DNA from: Anadara kagoshimensis
Taxonomy: Eukaryota; Mollusca; Bivalvia; Arcoida; Arcidae
Direction: 5' to 3'
Assembly: GCA_021292105.1 (NCBI GenBank)
Contig: CM037864.1
Coordinates: 39,337,486-39,401,485 of the forward strand
Length of the DNA stretch: 64,000 bases
Of the stretch, positions 27,301-38,549 are shown piece after piece (positions within the stretch are counted from its first letter, which is position 1; each line of letters opens with the position of its first letter). The translations under genes were made by a program, and so were the position numbers. The notes beneath the pieces were generated by a model. It saw only the letters and a program-made list of their open reading frames with translations. It was not told where the DNA came from and made no database searches.

Positions 27301-28201
27301 CCTTCTCGACATAAGTAAAATATTGAATGAGGTGAAACACCATTAATTTTTTTTCAAATAACAATGTATTTACTTCACAGTCAAGAGTCCCAATCTGCAT
27401 TTTCCTTTCCAGTTTTGCGACTTTTTTTCTCTCTCTTTCTACCATCAAATTAGAATAGAGTAGTCTTCTTCAGTTAATTGACATTAGAGTCATTATCTAT
27501 AGCAGCAAAAACTAAACTAGCGAAATTAGAAAGGAGACAACAAAACACAAGACTATGAACACTGGCCACAACGCCACACTATGTATTGTTTTCACTGTAT
27601 ATTAAGTACATGTACTCTTATTCAGAAGGTACAGCATCTTGCACACAACATATTCATTCTTAAAGTTTCATGCTAATTTATATATAGAGAGTAAATTTTT
27701 ATTTATTTATGTATTTATTTAACAGCTTGTCCCTATGGTGACCGATTAACAGATTGTAAGTCATATATGCAGCTTGGTTCCTGGTTCTGTGGAAGCTATG
27801 TTCAATACTGTTGTACATCATGTAACGCAACTAATGCAACATTCCAGAATTCCGGAACTTCTGCTCAGGCAATCCGTAATCTTGGCGCGATAGTGGAAGA
27901 AAATATTGTATTTACACCTCCTCCATCATTCAAGGAACCTGATCAGACTTCGACTTCAAAACCGCCCACAACACTACAACATATAACCTCATTTCAGGAG
28001 ATTTTAAAGCAAAGAGAACAAAAGAAGAAAGAAAAAAGTAGAAAATCAAAGAACAAGAACAACAAGGAAAAATCTAATACAACAAACAGAAAAAAGACTT
28101 TTCAGGAACTTCTTCAAGAACGCAAACGACAACAGCGTATCAGAGATTTACAACGGAGACGAGAGTGGAATCGCCGGTTTAGAGGTCGCCATGGTTTTTG
28201 A
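12270..28201 (+). CDS. Gene B: secreted zinc metalloprotease, ADAM mig-17-like, with six C-terminal PLAC-like modules
   Basis: I reconstruct 19 exons: 12270-12336, 14150-14439, 15718-15807, 16122-16407, 16814-17117, 17661-17754, 18481-18558, 19086-19231, 20261-20313, 20577-20697, 21105-21284, 22322-22466, 23022-23141, 23716-23767, 24098-24250, 25041-25154, 25707-26009, 27012-27125, 27726-28201. They give 1061 codons in one frame plus TGA. Order: signal peptide (1-22); propeptide with furin-type RVKR at 172-175; a very basic stretch (171-219) and Gln/Thr-rich linker; catalytic domain from about 327. The zinc site is HELAHSLGASHD, with ligands H505, H509 and H515, catalytic E506 and Met-turn YIMSP (M535). 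GTSCGDKKWCIDGIC near 645-660 is typical of the ADAMTS/mig-17 Cys-rich region. PLAC-like modules start at C678, C728, C766, C826, C867 and C905; a Lys/Arg-rich tail follows. Expected role: cleavage of extracellular matrix. No thrombospondin repeat was seen, which favours mig-17-like over ADAMTS. Confidence 0.93.
13665..13815 (+). mobile_element. Copy of dispersed repeat R1 in intron 1 of gene B
   Basis: Contains CACAATCCAAGAAGAAAAGT and GAGACCGGGTGCTCCGGAAG, the two most conserved R1 blocks. Family details are given at 43258-43620. Confidence 0.65.
13866..14113 (+). mobile_element. Copy of dispersed element M4 in intron 1 of gene B
   Basis: Begins TATACCTCGCAAACGAAGTT and ends with GGCACTCAAGAGACAGTTCTAG, 36 bases before the exon 2 acceptor. 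Copies occur at 51718-51890 (+, partial), 62104-62362 (-) and 62741-62910 (-, partial). Confidence 0.65.
14743..14815. repeat. (TA)n microsatellite
   Basis: Uninterrupted TA dinucleotides for about 70 bases in intron 2 of gene B. A (GA)n tract follows at 14922-14948. Confidence 0.98.
15460..15565 (+). repeat. Dispersed repeat with 'ataaaggccacct' blocks
   Basis: A short element ending TTTTACTGGTTCCCTTGGGTGACC...GGTTTCACTGTAC. Related copies are at 35440-35625 (intron of gene C, ending GATTTGACTGTAC) and 41868-42030 (upstream of gene D, ending GGTTCGACTGTA). Confidence 0.55.
16516..16577. repeat. (TCC)n/(TTC)n microsatellite
   Basis: About five TCC units run into about sixteen TTC units in the intron after the exon ending at 16407. 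Confidence 0.95.
18309..18345. repeat. Poly(T) tract
   Basis: Thirty-seven consecutive T in an intron of gene B. It may be the tail of a reverse-inserted retroelement, but no flanking element was recognised. Confidence 0.9.
19370..19765 (+). mobile_element. SINE S2-related relic in an intron of gene B
   Basis: The 3' portion (19683-19765: CATTGCCCTGAGCACACTGC ... CAGCTGGCGACGTCTCG) matches the body of the S2 SINE at 49405-49465. The 5' portion is diverged and has no clear tRNA head. Confidence 0.5.
21718..22275 (+). mobile_element. Two R1 copies in one intron of gene B
   Basis: Copies at 21718-21842 (with GAGGCCGGATGCTCCGGAGG) and 22175-22275 (shorter) lie in the same orientation. They account for much of the intron between exons 21105-21284 and 22322-22466. 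Confidence 0.65.
26060..26170 (-). repeat. Copy of dispersed repeat R5
   Basis: Reverse copy containing the complement of TTTAATTTTACAGCACTAGA and of ATTCCTCATCAGTAGTGCTT. Other copies are at 39325-39490 (+), 40165-40335 (+) and 17808-17855 (-, partial). Confidence 0.55.
26519..26712 (-). mobile_element. R1 copy in an intron of gene B
   Basis: Reads CACACGTGGCGGGTGTAGCT, then the CTTCCCTGGTTG block, then GCTTCTGGATTGTGATTCGG. It is a nearly complete reverse copy. A 5'-truncated relative lies at 25548-25600. Confidence 0.75.
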
Positions 28202-31200
28202 GTTGAATACTGATATATCCCATCCTATTCCATATGCGTAAAATTAAAACAGTGTCAGGCTAGTAATGGGTTGGATTCTTTTTTGTTATGTGTAACATTT
28301 TTTTATTAATTACCAGATACACTAACAACAGCATATGTTTTTGAGTGTTCTTTATATTTTACTGATTTATTCGTCGAGTTTGTACAGTTTTGATAACATG
28401 ATAATAATAACAAAGGACATTTGCAAGTAAAAAGGACTGCACTCGATGATATTTTTTAATTAATCAAAAATAGTTATGTTCCTTTGCTGATTTATAATTT
28501 ACTGAAGATGGAATCTGCGCCCTAAATAGTTTTGGTTTGAGTTCTCCAGGATGGTTCGATAAGTGATCGCGTATTGTTTCTATATTGTATATGAATATAT
28601 GTATTCTTATTATATATCATTTTATTTATTTTTTGTTAAAAGTGTTTGTCTTTAGTCATTAACTCCATTAATTCCTGAAATCCTTATCTATTTACAAATT
28701 AAAATTATAAAACATAACATTCTGTAGTTTTTGTTTTTTCTTCCTGTTTTTGGTAGATTATGTGTCCTTTGTGACCAAACGGTTTATACTTGTATACAAT
28801 GGCAGTGCATACTCTAATACCGAATGCGTTTTATTTTATTCATAATTTAATATCCATTTCGTACAATTCGTTACCCTGACGACAAAAAAAATAGAGAACG
28901 AAATATTTAATTGAATTTAACGAAATAAGTGCCACAAGATCAAGAATAATATTATATTCATAGAATTGAGAGAAATATTTTATTTACTACAATCAAAACT
29001 GTTATTATAGAACAGCTGATCATCTGTTTGTTAAGTCAGTTGCCATACCCATTATTGCATTCCACAGTAAGCGGCAGACCGATATTCTTTTTTTATCTTA
29101 AGGGAAGACAGTAAACTACTGTTACATGATTTGGCGCATTCGTACAATAAACTGCACTTTAACAGAAAAGTTTTAAAAACGGAGCACTATGACTATATTA
29201 GTTTTGTAGGACCAAATGGAATGTTAAACCTTATGGAGTGTAAATATGGATTTCATATTGAAAATAATTCCAGATTACCGACATGACCTCACCGATCAAC
29301 CAAATAGATTTAATATTTTGATGCGTTATTGCTAGGTTACTAGCAACAAGAGTTTCATTTGCAAGCCTAGGCTTATCAAAGCCCTCAAAAAAGTTTTATG
29401 ACCATCATCACAGTATTGTTGATAAGTTTGATGTCTCTGTATCATGAATTTGACGTCTCATAGTCCCATGTTCCTTTCACGCGGTTTTGATTTCACACGT
29501 GGCGAGTGTAACTAGCTAAACAGGAGGTGCTTACTCTACTTAAGCATCCAGGCCTCACTTCCCTGGTGGAAGTTCACGTCTCTGACTCAACCTGACTTGT
29601 CAGTTCCAGAGTGTTTACTTTGCTTCTGGAGTGTGATTTAGACATGTATAAGTATGTTTGTTTTTGATCTGTCAGAAGAACCATAGATACCAAGAACACA
29701 ATACAATAGAACACATATGACACGTCATATAAACAAAAGGAGATAAGTTATTATGAAACTATCGATTTTGTTCAGACTCTTGACATGATACAAGAAGGAC
29801 GTGGCCCATGTAATGTTCTAATAAAAACAAACATACTTTTTACAATACTACTCAGGCAGCATTTGTTTTGCAAATTTCTTTCTTATTTTGTAAATGTTTC
29901 TTCACGTGTATTAGCAAGCGCTTGGTGGCAGTCCAATTCTCAAATTGGTTGAATTAAATTAGATTCTTGATTGAAAAAATAGTTGAACATTTCCAATAAA
30001 GTCAGAGTTTGATTTCACCAACTTAGTCTAAATATACTTTAAATGTAACACGTTCGCTTTTGCATTATCAAAATAAAGGAAAGCTTAATATTTCTAGTTG
30101 AACAATTCAAATAAAACCAGAATTTGTTTTCACTAACTAACTGTTCTTCATAGTTCAAATATACTTTAAAAATCTTAAACGTTCGCTCTTGCATGAAACA
30201 AAGATAAGAGATGAGCTAAACCTATATAGCCTGAGGATATAAACCGATCCTTCATTTGGTCGATATGTTAACATAAAGACAATCAAACTGTCAATATTGT
30301 GTTGATTTTGGTCTTGATTTCTGAATATATAAACAGTACTATTTATCATTTTACGTAAATATAAAGATGTATTATCATGATATGTGATCTGGGAGAGTAA
30401 GCGCATCCTTATACAGCAATGATAAATGAGACAAATTCTCAGTAAGGACCTTGTAAATAAAGTTAGTTGTATTTGCATAACGAAATTTATAAATTCTGAA
30501 GCGAAACTGTTATAAAATTCTCGGTGTGGACCTTGTACGGAAAACTCTAAATAAAGTTAAAGTTTTATAAGCATCACAAAATGTATAAATTCTCAAACAA
30601 TACAGTTATAAAATAGTAAAATCAGTAATGACCTAATACGGGTAAATAATTGATTAACTCTAAATTAAGTTTTATTTCCATCACTATTTTGAAATATTCT
30701 GAAATATTTGTAATGAACCACACAACTAAATACCCCTCCCTGTACTATCAAGGTGAATTGTTAACCAAACCGCTTGTCATCTCTCGTTTCATTTTCGAGA
30801 TTCATCTATTAGGTACAATCTATCTAAACAATGTTACTGTTAAGTTAAATACAACTTAATTAACCGATGAGTTGTCGGTAATGGCTTTCCTTCGGCCATT
30901 TGCATTCCTTCTATTTTATTTCAAACAGATAAATTGTATTTTTGTTATTGAGCATTTCATAAACTGTCTATGACAAATTTCTATTCACTACAGTGGCATT
31001 CATGAACATTCGTTGTTTAGTTGAAATACCTATTACAATAGCATCTATGTTAAAGAATTGACATTTAACGATAGTTCCTACAAAATCTCTTGATATTCAG
31101 TATTGAGTAGCGTCGTCTTATTTACACCAGTGAGTGCCTCAATTTAGTCCGATTATAATGTCTGATTTATGCAGTTGACAAAAAACCACGGCGCCTTGTA

Positions 31201-32083
31201 GGTTTTTTTTATGAAAAAAACTATTTATCTTGAACAACTTTATTGTTAAGTTAAAGTCAACTTAATTTACTTTGTTGTTGGCAATGGCTTTCTTTCAACC
31301 ATTTTCATTTCTTTTATTTTAAATCAAACAAATTGCATCTTTGTATTAAGCATTTCATTAGCTCTCTATAGCAAGTGTCTGTTAACTACAATGACATTAA
31401 ATAAGCATTCGTTTTTCAGTTGAAATATCCATTACACGAATATCAATAATTGACATTTAACGATAGTAAGTCCCTACAAAATATCTTGATTCAGACCACT
31501 TGATATCGTTTCATAATCACTGGTCTCTATATGTTGTGTTGTGTTTTCCTATTTCGTTTGTTATCTATTTTGGTCTTAGTTGCTTTGGTTGCTTGCAAAT
31601 GAAATGTTGACCAGGATATTGCAAGCCTAGGCTTATAAAGGTTCTTAAAAATTTATGGCCATCATCACAGTATTGTTGATAAGTTTGATGTCTGTGTCCA
31701 AGATTGCTCTTGATATATTTGATGTCTCACAGTTCCATGTTCCTTTTACAGAATTTTGATTACAAACGTGGCGGGTGTAGCTAGCTAAACAAGGGATGAC
31801 TACCCTACCCTTCCAAAGCACCCAGTCTCACTTCCCTGGTGTAAGTTATCGTGTCTTACCTAACTTGTCAGTTTCAAATGTTTAACTTGTCTTTTAGATT
31901 GTGATTTGGACATGCATTAGTATGTTTGGACACTGTATAGTATATGAAAAACAGACATACCAATCTATGCTCAAAACACAATCCCAAAGCAAAGTACTTT
32001 GAAGCTGGCAAATTAGGTTAAACACGTTGGTTTCCACCAAACCAAGGACGTGAGGTCGCGTGCTCCTCGCTGAGCACCTCATA

Positions 32084-32130
<47 letters not shown>

Positions 32131-32798
32131 ATATATATATATATTGGCGGCAGAGTTACATATTCGGTACGAGTAGGGCCGTCTTATTTACTGCAACGAG
32201 TGCCTCAATATTAAGTCTGATTATATTGTCAAGACCTATTTATGCAGTTGACATCTATACAGGGCGTCTTGTATGTTTTTATGAAAATATAAAAACACAA
32301 CGTCTGTAGGTACTCATCAGCTGAATAAAAAACAAGCGTAATAGCGTCATTGTCTCCGCTTTGAGTTCTTTTTTGTCTTGTCTGACCTGAAATGACACAA
32401 ACATTAACCTCTATTACGTCTGATAGGGCCCATTTCACATGTTTTAACATTTTGTTTTTAAGGTGTCACTTATATTTTATAATATAAAATACATTAATAT
32501 GTTACTCTCCTCCAAATGGAAACAAACATAGCGACATTGTCCTGTTGCAAACTTATCGTGTTTGACCGCGATGACAAAAACCATAACCTCAATTACGTCT
32601 GATCCTAGGGTTAAGGTGCTATTTATATGTTTTTAACAGTTTTTTGTTTTTCAGGCTGCCCGTCTACTTATATTTCATTAACATAATAAAGTAGTTAGTG
32701 GGTGTGATGAATCAGTTATTGACGTGACATTTACCTTTAACAATATATTCATCCATGTTACAACAGATATCTTAGGGAGATAGTATTTTTCAGTTACA
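28202..32798. other. Intergenic spacer between genes B and C: R1 copies and local direct duplications
   Basis: No gene is supported. R1 copies lie at 29372-29660 (-), 31618-31925 (-) and 31965-32085 (+). Local direct repeats pair 29981-30079 with 30096-30206, and 30827-31095 with 31240-31490. They also pair 31105-31215 with 32168-32290, and 32340-32500 with 32530-32695. A three-copy array of about 100 bp lies at 30433-30690, and an (AT)n tract at 32081-32145. Confidence 0.65.
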
Positions 32799-35700
32799 AT
32801 GTGGATGTTTATTTTCTACACCTTTTTTGCTGTTTTAACCACAACACAAACGCAATCTACAGGTGAGAATATATTAAATGCACCATAGTGATATGCATTT
32901 GCATATTTCACGTTTTCTTTAATTTAAAATCTTGCTAGCGCGGCATGTTTTCTTCATTTGCATTAAGGCGGCACATAATTAATCTTCTTTCTTAAAATTT
33001 TTCAAAATAATTTAAACTTAACTACCATTATGCCAAAACCTCCTCAAGCGACAGTTTTGTGCGTAAACCCCCGTTTGAAATTCCGATTTTGAGTTGAATC
33101 TTTTGGAAAATATAACGAAAATATTTCGCATTTATGACATGATGCTTATCTAGTTTGAAGTTACCATTGGAGACACGGTCATTTGATTGGTTACCATTAC
33201 CATTTTGACACAAAGTTAACTTTGAGACATAATCATTTCATTGGGTAGAATTTTGTCATGAGTATACTCTGAAGCCACAATCATTTCATTGGCTACAATT
33301 TTGTCACGATATTACTCTGGAGATACGATTATTTCATTGGCTAGCATTTTGTCACGGGGTTATCCTGGAACCACAACCCTTTAATTGGTTATAATTTTGT
33401 GACGAGGTTACCCTGGAACCACGGTCATTTCATTGGCTACAATTTTGGCACGAGGGTACCCGGAAGACACGATCATTTCTTGCCACTAGTTGCCATATTT
33501 GCCATTAGTATTTGTGATAAATATGACGTGTTGACTAACCTTCAGCCGTCATTGACGCTGAAAAAGGGGAAATAGCTCTCATACTACCAAGATTTGGAAT
33601 CGGTCCGACTTGATATGGACTTTATTAAGTCACCCGCGTGGTCAGCACTGTCGATTGGAATTCACAGTGAGAGATGTGATATATTTATTAATGTGTTCTG
33701 TTACAATAAATCCAATAGTTGATCATCATCGAAGAATCAGTAAGAAAAACAACTATTTCCAGAGACATTATCTTTCCTTGTACACGATCATTGTTTTCTT
33801 TTTAAAGGATGCACCGACGCCAATGTCATGTGTACGTCAACTTTGAAGAGTGATCCCAATGCATGTAGCGATGGCTTATTTAGAACGTTTTGCTGCAAGT
33901 CATGTACGCCGACAACAACTACGACGACGACAACGACAACGACAACGCCACCACCGACACCTGCTCCGAGAGTTAATTTGAGAACAGGGTCGAGTGCTGC
34001 AGACTGTCCAGAACGGACCTCACGAATGTCCGTTTGTATGCTTGGTCCGCAGATATGTTCTGACGAACTTTTCAAAACGCTTTGTTGTGTCACATGTTCG
34101 GCAAAACCTGCAACTACGCCATCGACAACATCAACGACAACTACAACGACTTCAGCGCCCTTACAAGCAGCATCGTCAACTAGATGTAGAAAAAGAAATG
34201 CACCTGCCCTTTGTTCCCGTATAACCTTGTCGGATCAAAATTTATGTTCCGACCAGTTGTTAGGTTCAGTGTGTTGTGACAGTCAGTCTTGTGCTCAAAC
34301 CGGATTGGCATCTCCAGTGACCACATCACCAGTGACCACATCGCTGATGGCCTCTACGGCAAAGACAACTACAACAGCTTCAACAACTACGACAGCTTTA
34401 ACAGCTCGAGTAGCAACAAATAGAGGTAAGAATCAGTTATGATATATAAACATCATTTACAGTCCGCTCTACCTTTAATTTGAATATTTATTTTAGTCGT
34501 GTGCCTTTATGTGTAGGGAAAACCATTGTTAATTCTCTAACATTATTTGGGAAACACCAAGTTCAAACACATGTCCTCATGTAAAATCAATGGGCGAGTG
34601 GTAAAGATATTAAAACAAATACTAACCTAAGTTTTAGATGCAGTATGTATGTGTTACACGAAATTTAGGTCAACTGTTACTTAATAATCATTTAATTAAA
34701 TTAGCAATGAAAAGAAATTGACAACATAATTGCTTCTTCCTTAGGCAGTTTATCATCTTATTTATGAATATAATTGACAGAAGAACTTTTGGTCATAGAT
34801 TCAATTGACCAATTGAATTATCAGTTAAATTGTAAACTTGTTTGCACAATTATTTACTAAGAGTCCTAACACTCTATTTACAGTTGGGATTGCTCTAAAC
34901 AAGAGATCAAGCGGACAGGCCAATGATATTTGTCTTGGGCATTATGTTTAAATCATATGCGTTTTCAAATATGTTTACAAACAAGAGAAAAAATATACAA
35001 GTACCAGAAACAAAAAACGTGTTGCAGAGATATTTGGCTCTTATTGAGATATACTCAGGAAAAAAGTTTATATTCCAAAACATTTCAAATTCGACCAACT
35101 GGAGAATTAGTAACAACTAAAATATCTTCGAAATAGAAGTATTTCATACATTCATAAAATTTAATGTTGATATTTAATGATATTTTTTTAGTTTACCCGT
35201 CCTTATAGTTCATACATAATTAAATACTAAAATCTTTATATTTCCATAGGCACTACAACCATAGCACCTAATTTAAGAGGCACCTTATCTGAAAGGAATT
35301 TGTGTCTAAAACGTGGTAAAAACTTGTCTAGAAGGTGTAAATCATTCAGAAGGGCAGGACTTGACGTTTGTAGATTAGCACCATTCTGTTGTGAACCATG
35401 CAAAGGCAAAGGCAAAAAGAAAGGTAAAAGGAATACAGCCCAGCCTGCTTTAAAGTCTACCTCTATATAAGGGTCGACCTGCTTATAAAGGCCAGTAGAA
35501 TTGTATCCCTATTGTTTTTTATTCATGTCATTTAAACCTGTTATAAAGGCCACCTGCCTGTTAAGGCTACTTTTACTGGTTCCCTTGTGTGGCCCTTATA
35601 GATAGATTTGACTGTACTTATACAATACTTGTTACTTGTAACATAAATCATCGCCAATACATAGTTATTAATTATAAATAATAGTGTATAATCAATCTAT

Positions 35701-38162
35701 AAATCTGATATTACTAGAGTGAAGTGGAGTAAGATTATTTAAGTTATATCGAGGCCGTTAGTTCAAGGATCGGGGGAAACCGAAGTGACCATAGAAAACC
35801 ACGAACTTTCCACAAGGGAACTGATGAACTTTTTTACAATAGGAACTACCCGGAGTTAGATTCGAACCTTGGCGGTTGTAGACACTGTGTTTCCCTCAGC
35901 CGAAGCTTTTAGACCACTCTGCAACTGAGGCTCCTGCATGATATCAATAGAACTGCCAATACATTAAACAGTATTTGTGGTTTCTAATCTTTATTTTTTT
36001 ATTTATCTTTAATTTTTTATTTATTCTTTATTGAACTATTAGATGCCACATGTGTAGATCAAGACAAAAAAGCTTGTAAAGAAATCAAAGCACCAGACTG
36101 TTATGAGGTAGCAATACAACGACACTGTTGTGCAAAATGTAAAAAGTTCGAGAAGAATATAGAAGGTAAACTAGTTTTTGTGCCATTTCATTGGTGAAAT
36201 CCTTAGCGTAACGCTATATGTCGTTATCATCAGGAAACAATGATGCAATACAACATTTACAGACGTAATGATTGCAATAAAAAAACCCTCTTAGAAATTC
36301 GAAACACGGAAGTATAATGACAACCAATTAGCTAGCAAATGTATTTTAGGCTTGTCCTTATTACCTTGCAGTGAACAGCTTTAAAATGTTATCTTTTGTG
36401 AAATTTAGTCGCTATATAGGAGTTACTAAGCAATGCTTGTCTGTATTAATTTATAATCATGAATTCTACTGAAACCTAACTATTCGCAAGTGAAATGCAG
36501 ATTTCTTAGTCATTAAATATGTACAATATAAGTCTAGTCAAATTATGTAATAAATGTAGACGCAGTAAAGTACAATTTACAAAATATTACAAAAATTCAA
36601 AATTCTATTAACTGAGTCTTTATTAGATATTTTAAGTAAAACGTGACAAAGACATAAAATTACATAATTAACTCTTTTAAAAAGATGTACAAATACACGG
36701 CTATTTACTGATAGTGAAGATATTTATATTAAGACTGTATACACATTATTTACCAGCATTTTCATCTTAAAAACAAGCTAAATCTTGAAAGAAGACTGTC
36801 GCCAATAATTCAACTCCGCTTATATATAGATGACGTTCTATCTATTAATAACCCTGAAAAAGTAGATTATGTAAGATCCATCTATCCCAGTTTGAAATAA
36901 AAATACGACTGATTCTTCAAGTTCTGCTTCATATTTGGAATCCTACCAAAATTATGATGCCAACGAAAGCTATATTTAAACTTCTAATTTTCTATTGCCA
37001 ACTTTGCTTTTCTATGTTACAATATACCTGTTTATAGTGTATTTATGTCACAGTTAATACGCCATGGTAGACTTACTTCCCACTAAGAAAACTATATACA
37101 ACGAAGCAAGCTACTTAAAAAATAAATTGTTAAAAATTGCAAGCCTAGTCTTATCAAGGCCCTCCAAAAGTGTTATGGTCGTATTCACAGTATCGTCGAT
37201 AAGTGCGATGTCTCCATATCCAAAATCATCCTGGATATATTTAGCGTGCTATTGTTATATGTTCCTTTCATTCTCAATTTTGATTTTACACACGGTGGTT
37301 GTAGCTAGCTAGACAGGATATCTTTACTCTGGTAGAAGTTCACATGTTTTACTTTTAGTTTTAACTTTAATTTGCGATTGTGATTGACACTTAGATCGGT
37401 ATGTTTGTGCTTGGTATCATATTCTAAGTGACCTTGTATTATAAAATATAATAAAGTTCTCGTAGTGGGAACAAACTCTACCATAGCGTATTAGTTTTGC
37501 AACAAATACATCTATGCAGGAGAAGCAGGTTTATTGCTGCATAGAAAATAGGATGATTCAATGGCTGAGTTTGTACTTGCAATGTTTCTGTGTCTTAAGG
37601 GAACCCCCTAAAGAGAAACCATTTAAAGTCGATTGTGGTTTGGTCAAGAGACAAGAATGTGGTGTACAAGGCAAATTATAGTTTAGAGTAAACGTAAAAA
37701 AGATATAACTCTAATACCTCGTAATTACATATGAAGACTACAAGTTAATATATATCAATCGTTGGCCTGGTACCACCAGATATAATGACAATGGTATATA
37801 TTGGTGCGGTTCTAGTACTTTTTAGCACCTGTTGGCGATTATTAACGCTATTTTAAGTTTACTTGGTTTTATTTTACTTCACAGGTTGTATGTATGGTGA
37901 TCGAGCTAACAATTGTAAGAGCCTTGAGACAATTTTAGGTCTGAATTCAATGTGCCAAACAAGATCGCTCCGCTGTTGTGAAACATGTCAAAAACTATCA
38001 GATCCAGTAAGAGGTCCGTCAGGAAATAGACAAGGAGGACCGGGAGATCGAACAAGGATAACACGGATATTCCAAACACGACCTGGTGGGCAGGGAGGGA
38101 CAATATTTCAGAGAAGGGTATCCGGTTCCCTTAGAGACCTATTTTCGGCCTTGGCTGGATAG
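32799..38162 (+). CDS. Gene C: secreted protein of six PLAC-like modules, no protease domain
   Basis: Five exons, 32799-32862, 33808-34425, 35250-35423, 36043-36165 and 37885-38162, join in frame to 418 aa ending in TAG. Exon 1 encodes a hydrophobic signal peptide (MWMFIFYTFFAVL...). Six-cysteine modules then begin at C23, C88, C148, C246, C289 and C328, most ending in CCxxC. Modules 1-3 sit in one exon, share the signature C-S-D before the CC, and are separated by Thr-rich linkers (one has 12 Thr in a row) likely to be O-glycosylated. Modules 4-6 have one exon each and match the last three modules of genes A and B. Module 3 has CCDSQSC, two residues longer than usual. The tail (362-418) is Arg/Gly-rich. 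No HExxH motif exists anywhere. It could be a matrix protein, or a partner or regulator of the neighbouring protease; neither is shown. A 5' protease was not missed, because the signal exon joins module 1 directly. Confidence 0.85.
33172..33478. repeat. 48-bp minisatellite in intron 1 of gene C
   Basis: ATTTCATTGGCTACAATTTT or close variants recur every 48 bases (near 33187, 33235, 33283, 33331, 33379, 33427), with a CTCTGGAACC-like block between. About six diverged units are present. Confidence 0.85.
34896..34925. repeat. Single terminal repeat of MITE family M2
   Basis: GATCAAGCGGACAGGCCAAT is one M2 end without its partner. It is a solo remnant in an intron of gene C. Confidence 0.4.
35730..35937 (-). 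mobile_element. SINE with tRNA-Leu-like head in an intron of gene C
   Basis: The minus strand reads GAGCCTCAGTTGCAGAGTGG (A box) and AAGGTTCGAATCTAACTCC (B box), then a body with AGTTCATCAGTTCCCTTGTG and the conserved end around 35750 (GAGGCCGTTAGTTCAAGGAT). Confidence 0.65.
36480..36720. repeat. Duplicated block, left part, copy 1
   Basis: AAAGTACAATTT...AAAACGTGACA-AGACA...AATTAACTCTTTTAAAA aligns with 40800-41030 (AAAGTACAATTT...AAAACGTGACATAGACA...GATTAACTCTATTAAAA). It is part of the larger duplication described in the findings. Confidence 0.55.
36811..36975 (+). pseudogene. Reverse-transcriptase fragment with YIDD box (retroelement relic)
   Basis: Starting at 36817 the + strand reads R-L-Y-I-D-D-V-L-S-I-N-N-P followed by VDYVRSIYPS. 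A stop and frameshift near 36900 lead into DSSSSASYLE in another frame. YIDDVLS-NNP is the active-site region of a reverse-transcriptase family common in invertebrate genomes, and I think it is Penelope-like. Only about 50 codons survive. It lies in the last intron of gene C. Confidence 0.5.
37136..37400 (-). mobile_element. R1 copy before the last exon of gene C
   Basis: Carries the extended left end seen also at 29372 and 31618 (GCAAGCCTAGTCTTATCAAG), then CACGGTGGTTGTAGCTAGCT. The right half is decayed. Confidence 0.65.
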
Positions 38163-38497
38163 AAGCGAAAAATTAAAGATACAATGAAAGGACTTGGAGT
38201 TTATGAATATTTTGTATCAAAACATCGTGTATGTTAATTTATAGCAGATGTATATCATACTTCTATGCATTGTACTAAGTCTGAATTCCAGGAAATCCAG
38301 TTGATCAGTGTGCTACAATAATAAGTAAAATACATACTGGACCTACTATAGCCATTGTTGTCGAAGTGCAGTGGATCGCCGGGTAACCATCGCCAGTTTT
38401 TAGAATGAACTGTTCTCGAGGGATGTAAAGGTTTTTCAACCGTATTATTCTTTCGAATGAAATGTTATTTCCAAGTGATCGGTAATACAGAGTTAAA

Positions 38498-38503
38498 AAT
38501 AAA
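38498..38503 (+). promoter_or_regulatory. Candidate polyadenylation signal of gene C
   Basis: AATAAA lies 336 bases after the gene C stop and is followed by T/G-rich sequence. It is the first canonical signal I see downstream. Confidence 0.4.
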
Positions 38504-38549
38504 ACATGTCATCGTGTGACAACAAGGGTGCACTTTTATTAATATCTCC

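Noticed and set aside
12270..28201. Calling gene B an ADAMTS protease
   Set aside because: The catalytic and Cys-rich signatures are ADAMTS-like, but no thrombospondin type-1 repeat (WSxWS-type motif) is present. Metalloprotease plus PLAC fits mig-17-like ADAMs better.
33788..34093. 101-codon minus-strand frame with a long Val run
   Set aside because: It is the antisense of the Thr-rich linker in exon 2 of gene C, which has matching splice sites and conserved cysteines on the + strand.
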